DNA of 64,000 nucleotides from the NCBI GenBank assembly GCA_963930655.1, contig OZ005618.1, forward strand, positions 4,424,001 to 4,488,000, written 5' to 3'. The stretch's first letter is position 1. Each line of letters begins with the position of its first letter. Of the stretch, positions 58,801-64,000 are shown piece by piece. Both the position numbers and the translations under genes were made by a program. The notes below the pieces were generated by a model that searched no databases, was not told the origin of the DNA, and was given only the letters and a program-made list of their open reading frames with translations. This stretch comes from Myrica gale. Taxonomy: Eukaryota; Streptophyta; Magnoliopsida; Fagales; Myricaceae.

Positions 58801-61800
58801 AAATTTTTGGTGCTGGTGAATGGTTCCCCGGAGGGTTTTTTTGGTGGTTCTGGGGGATTGCGTCAGGGTGACCCCCTTTCACCCTTTCTGTTTGTGATCA
58901 TTATGGAAGCCTTCGGTAGGATGATGAACGTCGTGGTGGCTCGGGGCTCCATTGCAGGTTTTGAGGTTGGAGGTAGGGGTGGAGGAGGCATGTCCTTTTC
59001 TCATCTTCTGTTTGCCGATGATACTTTAATTTTGTGTGGGGTGGAGGCGAGTCAGTTTCGTCATCTCAGATGCTTATTGTTGTTCTTTGAGGCGGTGTCA
59101 GGGTTGAAAGTTAACCTTTCAAAAGCAGAAGTTATTCCTATTGGGGAGGTGGGCAATGTTCAGGAGCTGGCTGCTATTTTGGGTTGTAGAGTTTCGTCGC
59201 TGCCTACCACCTATCTTGGGCTTGCTTTGGGAGCGCGTTTTAAGAGTATGTCTATTTAGGATGACATTACTGAGACAGCTGAAAGAAGGTTGTCCGGTTG
59301 GAAACGTAGCTATCTTTTGAAGGGTGGTAGACTCACGTTGATCAAGTCGACGCTCTCTTGTCTCTCAACCTATTTTTTCTCTCTCTTTCCTATTCCTTTG
59401 GGGGATAAGTTTCATCTTGTAAATTGGGAGAAAGTTTGTCTTCCATTGAAGTGTGGAGGGTTGGGTTTAAGGAGGCTCTATGTGTTCAACACGACATTAT
59501 TAGGGAAGTGGTTGTGGCGTTTTGCCTTGGAGAGGGATAGCTTGTGGAGGGAAGTTATTGCGGATAAGTACGGTAGTGCACCGGGCTGTTGGAGAACCAA
59601 TGACATCCATGGGTCTTACGGTGTGAGTTTGTGGAAGCACATCAGCAATGGGTGGCCACTCTTTTGCGGGAACATCCGTTTCGTTGTGGGTGGTGGGCTT
59701 AATGTTAGGTTTTGGCATGATCTTTGGTGTGGAGACAGGCCCTTGAAGCTTTCCTTCCCTCTTTTGTATGCCCTTGCTAGGTGCAAGAATGCGATGGTAG
59801 CGGATTGTTCCGAGGAGGATTCCGGTTATGGGGTGTGGTCTATTCTGTTTTCAAGAACAGCCAATGATTGAGAGATTGAAGAATTTTCAGCTTTCTACTC
59901 GTTGTTGTACTCTATGGCTCTTAGGAGACGAGGAGACCAAGAATGGGGTTTTCTCGGTTAAGACGATGTATGAGCTTATTGTTCGGGGTACGGGAGACGT
60001 CTTTCCGTGGAGGCAGATTTAGAAGATCGCTGTCCCACCAAGAGTTTCTTTCTTTGTTTGGGAAGCAGCCCATGGGAAGGTCTTAACCATTGACAACCTA
60101 AGGCGGAGGAGGATGTAGTTGACTAACTGTTGTTTTTTATGCAAGGGTGATAGAGAATCTGTGGATCATGTGCTTCTCCACTGCTCGGTAGCCAGAGAGT
60201 TGTGGGTGCACGTCCTTAGCATTGTTAACTATCAGTGGGTGATGCCAAAGAGGGTGGGCGAGGTGCTAAAGTGCTGGAAGAGGAAGTTCAACAATCCTTT
60301 GGCGTTGGCTGTGTGGAATATGATACTTTTATGTCTTTGGTGGAGCTTATGGAAGGAGAGGAACGGAAGGTGCTTTGAGGATTTGGGGCTGCCCTTAGCT
60401 AGTTTGAAAGGCAATATGTTGCAGACTTTGTTCCTGTGGGCTAACGGGGTGTTGGGTTATCCTTTTGTAGACTTCAGTGATTTTATCAGTTTTTTAGCCT
60501 GTTTGTTGTAGCTGGGTCAGTACAGCCTTTTGTACTGTCCCGCTTCCTTTTATTTTGTTTTGTATTCTCTCTTTTATTTCAATAAAGCTTCCCTTACTTA
60601 TCAAAAAAAAGTTTTCTTGCTTGTTTAGACCAAGTGATTTCGGTATAGTCCCTGGTACTGCTTTCACTTTTCCTAATCTCTTATAAAAAAAACTGCTTTC
60701 ACTTTTCCTAATGAGATTGGATTAATTATATATAAAAAAAAAAGTATGCTAAGGTTTACTTCATGTTCTGTATATGGCCTCAGTTCATGTGTATGTTATT
60801 CAGGGGTTTACCCATCCAGTGAGAGAACACTTTTTAGAAGATGTATTGGAGAAGACCGGATACAAGTTGACCTCTTTCAACCAAATTGATGATTATGGCC
60901 AAGAGAAATTGTGGAAAACACAAAGGCAGCTAGTGCCACGGAAAAGGAAAAACCAGATTACCACTCTTGTCGAGGTACATTCTATTCAAAAAGACATGGA
61001 TGCCATGTGGTTCATTTCCAAATGTTTGAGTTGCAGCTTCAAATCCAGAATTGGGTGAAAATCTTCATAGCCTTGCGGACACATCTTATGTAGTATTCAT
61101 GATCATTTTGATGCTTGATTTTTTCTTTTCCTATCTCTCTGGGTTGTCAATTCCATTCCAATTTAATCAAACCACCTTATTACTTAGAAAAAAAAAAAAT
61201 CAAACCACCTTATTCTGGCAAACACGGCAAAGGTCTATTGTCTCTAAAGGTTTGCCACAAAACAGGTTACTATCCCACCAATCTTAGCTTTCAATGTTTT
61301 CCAGACTTTTCTGTTGCCACGTATGCTCTTTTTGTGTTGCGTAGTTTAGCCGAGTCTTTTTTTGTTGGTTTCTTGTGGCTGTACCAACAAGAAGCACTAT
61401 TCTCAAAGCAAAATGTTATAATAGTCTTTTATTAAGGTAGTTGACTATCCATATGTATCGGATTCACTGAGTTTGAACCACTTGGTGCAATGAGAAAATG
61501 CTGAGTCCTCAAGTCCATTTTTCCAATTTATTATCCTATTTATGAGTTCTATGAAACTCTAGCCTATCTCCTTCCCCCCTTCCCTCCCTCCCTCCCTCTC
61601 TCTCTACACACACGCGCACCTCTGAGTATGCTGTATAGATATTGACCATCTAGAAGAGGGAGCAATTGCTGTAAAGTATTGGCTATTGTATTAACTGATC
61701 TGCCTGTCCCATGTGACTTTCACAGCTACAGGCAATTTGTTCTCTATAACAGAGTCTATATGTCATGTCTTCTAACACGTTGGTTGAGATGAGAGTATGC

Positions 61801-62601
61801 ATCTATGGTATCATAACTAAAGTAGCAGTTCATAAAACATATGTATTTTAATTGATTAATATTTTTTTTTGTGATATTTTGGTGGTGCTACATTATGGTT
61901 AAGATAAGTGGAGGAGAGACCGAAATGACTCTAGTTATTTTGCTTCTGTGAAATTATCAATCGTTTGAAAGGCTTAAGCAGAGAAAAGAAGGTGAATGTT
62001 ACTATTCAATATATGTTTCGAACACTCCCCCCAGGTGTGGGCTGTACTCCCCCTTAATTGGTAGGCCCTACAAGTGGAATACTTAATTGCAACATTCTAA
62101 AAACTTAAGCTGATTTTTTTTTCATAAGTAAAAAAATTAAGTTGATAGAAAGAGGTGAATTTAACCATTTAATTTATATTTCTAGCAGCTGCAAATGTAA
62201 AAGTTTTGCAAGACTAAGTTAATATGACGAAAACAGTCTGTAGAACAGTAGAAGGTGCATATTTTGATTTTTTTGAAAGTTTGTGGTAATTGATGCATGC
62301 ACTTAGATGTCTTATTATTCTCGCGCAGGATGCTCTCTGTAAATCAAGCTTTGAGAATTATAGCTCAAGGGCACGAGACTCTCTCGCATGTTGGATGCCT
62401 GATTGCATAGGATTTAATCTTATTGAAGCAGTTTTGTGCCATATATGTCGAAAGGAACGGCCAGGTGCTGTCTTAGTATTCATGACTGGCTGGGAGGATA
62501 TTAGCTGCTTGAGAGATCAAATTAAAGCTCATCCTCTATTAGGAGATCCTAACAGGGTTCTGCTTCTAACATGTCACGGATCGATGGCAACATCTGAACA
62601 G
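49813..62601 (+). CDS. DExH3: DEAH/RHA-type RNA helicase, DExH3-like (5' part, continues past the right edge)
   Basis: Ten exons lie in the window: 49813-50079, 51121-51275, 51348-51435, 51531-51767, 52847-52942, 54329-54517, 54643-54802, 54881-55011, 60804-60974, 62329-62601; 589 residues in unbroken phase. The N-terminus is Ser/Arg/Leu-rich like an organelle transit peptide, then [18 protein letters not shown], characteristic of the plant DExH3 group. Helicase motifs are I (GETGCGKTT), Ia (TQPRRISA), II (DEIH) and III (SAT), followed by the RecA2 start ([11 protein letters not shown]). Motifs V-VI, the winged helix and the OB fold must follow to the right; DExH3-type proteins are about 1150-1200 aa. 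The protein should unwind RNA using ATP and is related to DHX36/DHX9; a precise target is not known. Intron 5 contains a MITE and a LINE tail, intron 8 (5.8 kb) a near full-length LINE, intron 10 a short LINE derivative. None interrupts an exon. Confidence 0.93.
53183..53366. mobile_element. MITE in helicase intron 5
   Basis: A 184-bp insert with inverted ends (GGACATGTTTGTTTGCC left; GGTAAACAAACATTACCC right) is bounded by TA on both sides (53181-53182 and 53367-53368). The interior is rich in short inverted words such as CCAAAATTT/AAATTTTGG. Resembles the MITE at 43893-44098. Confidence 0.6.
53510..54156 (+). mobile_element. 5'-truncated LINE in helicase intron 5
   Basis: An open frame (53534-54049) codes for the LINE ORF2 C-terminus: [55 protein letters not shown]. 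This is the zinc-binding end region (zf-RVT). It ends in AATAAGATTGGCTTGCTT and an A-run. Inserted in sense relative to the helicase gene. No target duplication was identified. Confidence 0.8.
55316..56866 (+). pseudogene. LINE ORF1 (gag-like), broken
   Basis: Two open stretches (55316-55978 and 56342-56866) in different frames. The first opens [20 protein letters not shown] and contains [20 protein letters not shown]; the second has Pro/Val-rich then [21 protein letters not shown] see no CCHC zinc knuckle. The position ahead of the endonuclease and the family context make it the ORF1 of the LINE. At least one frameshift near 55975 inactivates it. Confidence 0.65.
56946..60511 (+). pseudogene. 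LINE ORF2: endonuclease-reverse transcriptase, broken
   Basis: Endonuclease motifs come first ([27 protein letters not shown], then SADHFPIL), then reverse transcriptase: [44 protein letters not shown] and [10 protein letters not shown], with the FADD catalytic box intact. The zf-RVT end follows ([28 protein letters not shown]). Stops interrupt it at 56967-56969, 58350-58352, 58719-58721, 59257-59259 and 60020-60022, mostly at places where this family has Trp. There are also frameshifts, e.g. near 58780. It cannot make an active enzyme. Confidence 0.88.
60620..60745 (+). mobile_element. Right part of the older LINE tail
   Basis: The continuation of the LINE tail interrupted by the 5.5-kb element: GTGATTTCGGTATAGTCCC, then two copies of CTGCTTTCACTTTTCCTAAT (about 60658 and 60692) and an A-run. 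It ends about 60 bases before helicase exon 9. Confidence 0.65.
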
Positions 62602-64000
62602 GTTGGTTATTCCGTAGTCTGATGAACTCATGAAGTTTAGAAAATTTTCATTTCTCCTTGAATTTTACCCTTGGTACCCATGCATGTGTTCAATTGATCT
62701 TGCCATAGGGTCATGCTTCTATGTTAGAGCTAGAGGTGTCAATGGGTTGAACTTGGTGTGGACCCAACGGAGTGAGAGTTTGAACTTGATTATTCAATTA
62801 GTAAGAGAATTCAGAGGAAATCCACAGATCTTAGACTATTGTCTTCGAGTCCCGATTCTTGGTTTTAACTTCAACTTCCACCCATATAACTAAGCATAAC
62901 AAGTTTAGAAAACTGCAAATCAGGAAAGTTCGAAAAACTAACTATTACTGTCACATTAAAATAAAATTGTAGCAAAGTCTAAAACATTAAAAATAAACCA
63001 AGACCCAACAATATGTTGAACATATTTCATCCTTTATGATTTTGAGAAATTCAAAAAGATATGATTCCTAACACTTAGTCCCCTGCTAAAAAGTGCAAAT
63101 TCATTATATTTGTGAATTTAAGTAAGTTTAATGCATATTGGGAAAGTAAAGTTGTCGTTTTTATAGGCCGGGATAAAGAATAATCCGGTAATAGAAAGAT
63201 GCATGTTTTGAGTTAATGCTTAGGGAGCTGCATGGATTGAACTCTTCGGTTAACTATGAAGGGTCTTCCTCGATCGCTTGGAAAACTAAGGACAAAGGGA
63301 GGGCATTGTCGTAGGGTGGGGAATCTTTGGAGGGGTGAGGTCGGGTGCACTGCGACTGTGTTTCATATCGGGTGCTTGTGGTTCTATGAGCTTGTGGTTC
63401 ATATTGGGTGCATTGGACAAATTAAGGAGGTGGTTGCCCAGTTGTTAGGCGGCTATGGACATCTTTTGAAGGAGGGGTTGTGGGCGGTGTTGTCTTTGGG
63501 TCTGTGTTGTTGGGTTCCCTTTTCTGGTTTCTCGTTTTTCTTAGTTTTCTAGTTTGTTTGTGATAGAGATTTTCGGTATATTCTCTTGTATTGTTAATCC
63601 CGTCGTTGTTTTTCTTCTCTTTAATAAGATTGGCTTACTTATCAAAAAAAAATGTTGGAGTTAATATCTCAAAACTTTGTGAAAATAACTTGATGCAGCG
63701 GATTTTATTGAAACATTAGAGCTTCAAATGGTCTACTTTTGTAGTTATTCCGATGATGGTGTAAGTTGACGTTGTGCATAGAGTCTGTTAGGTATCACTT
63801 GTTCTAGGATACTTGTTGGTGGTGGTTTGTGGCAAAAATATTCCTTAGAAGATCAATTTTGTATCTACTCTTTCTGATTGAGGTATTGAAGATATCCCAG
63901 AAGTGGTGCATCTTGTGCACTTTGTATGAATGTGTTCATCCCAAATAGGTCGTATAATCTCACTAAATAGGACGCTGTTGTCATTGTAAGCTGTACCCAC
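62602..64000. other. Helicase intron 10 and window end
   Basis: After the GT donor at 62602 no further helicase exon appears; the next (expected to continue with the RecA2 domain) must lie beyond 64000. Apart from the LINE derivative at 63218-63657 nothing is recognised. Confidence 0.7.
63218..63657 (+). mobile_element. Internally deleted LINE in helicase intron 10
   Basis: A 440-bp piece flanked by GAGTTAAT on both sides (63210-63217 and 63658-63665). Its first part (GGGAGCTGCATGGATTGAACTC...) resembles the end of LINE ORF1 (compare 56848-56900). It then passes into the LINE tail (TTTCGGTATATTCTCTTG, AATAAGATTGGCTTACTTATC, A-run). ORF2 is missing. Confidence 0.65.

Larger units (their letters stand above)
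55084..60609 (+). mobile_element. Near full-length L1-type LINE in helicase intron 8
   Basis: About 5.5 kb, flanked by AGTTTTCTTG on both sides (55074-55083 and 60610-60619), with a leader, ORF1, ORF2 and a 3' tail ending CTTACTTATC plus an A-run. It sits inside the tail of an older LINE: the left flank ends CCTTAGTTTTCTTG and the right flank continues GCTTGTTTAGACCAAGTGATTTCGG, together the tail sequence seen intact at 54060-54100. In sense with the host gene. Confidence 0.85.

Noticed and set aside
1..64000. CRISPR arrays, rRNA genes, bacterial operons
   Set aside because: No regularly spaced repeats or ribosomal sequence; gene structure is eukaryotic throughout.

Overview
The window is nuclear DNA from a flowering plant, most likely a eudicot. 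It has intron-rich genes with GT-AG (and a few GC-AG) introns, AT-rich introns and spacers, and many plant-type transposons (hAT and Mutator-like miniature elements, L1-type LINEs, solo LTRs). I cannot name the species from the sequence.

Layout. (1) 1-2.3 kb: the possible last exon of an unrecognised gene, then spacer. (2) 2.3-16 kb: two tandem minus-strand genes for secreted family-3 glycoside hydrolases (GH3, beta-glucosidase / beta-glucan exohydrolase type). They share exon layout. Copy 1 has an extra last exon coding for a hydrophobic, GPI-anchor-like tail and a one-base deletion in exon 3. Copy 2 is intact, 632 aa, has two GC-AG introns and a clear TATA promoter. (3) 16.5-37.9 kb: a cluster of five copies (A-E) of a two-exon gene for an RTM2-like protein, a small-heat-shock (HSP20) domain followed by a C-terminal membrane helix. 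Copy C (365 aa) and the shortened copy D (154 aa) read open. A is frameshifted and carries a hAT miniature element in its membrane-anchor codons. B has lost its 5' two thirds. E is split by a foldback element and truncated. The spacers hold solo LTRs, hAT derivatives, LINE tails and an inverted-repeat element with a tRNA-Ile-like sequence at its centre. (4) 38.5-42.3 kb: a complete minus-strand RBL gene, the plant homologue of RbBP5, a WD40 subunit of the COMPASS H3K4 methyltransferase (549 aa, five exons). (5) 42.8-49 kb: miniature elements and a decayed hAT transposon with a BED zinc finger. (6) 49.8-64 kb: the first ten exons (589 aa) of a plus-strand DEAH/RHA-type RNA helicase close to Arabidopsis DExH3. 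It runs off the right edge, and its introns hold several LINE insertions, one of them a near full-length 5.5 kb element nested in an older LINE tail.

The genes do not form a pathway. The GH3 pair would act in the cell wall, the RTM2-like proteins on membranes (the Arabidopsis relative limits long-distance movement of potyviruses), RBL in chromatin, and the helicase on RNA. The most informative material is the tandem RTM2-like cluster: several transposon insertions can be dated relative to the duplications because sister units preserve the empty sites. I found no new molecular system. The best candidates for follow-up are the RTM2-like cluster, the inverted-repeat element with the tRNA-Ile core, and the frameshift in the GH3 gene.
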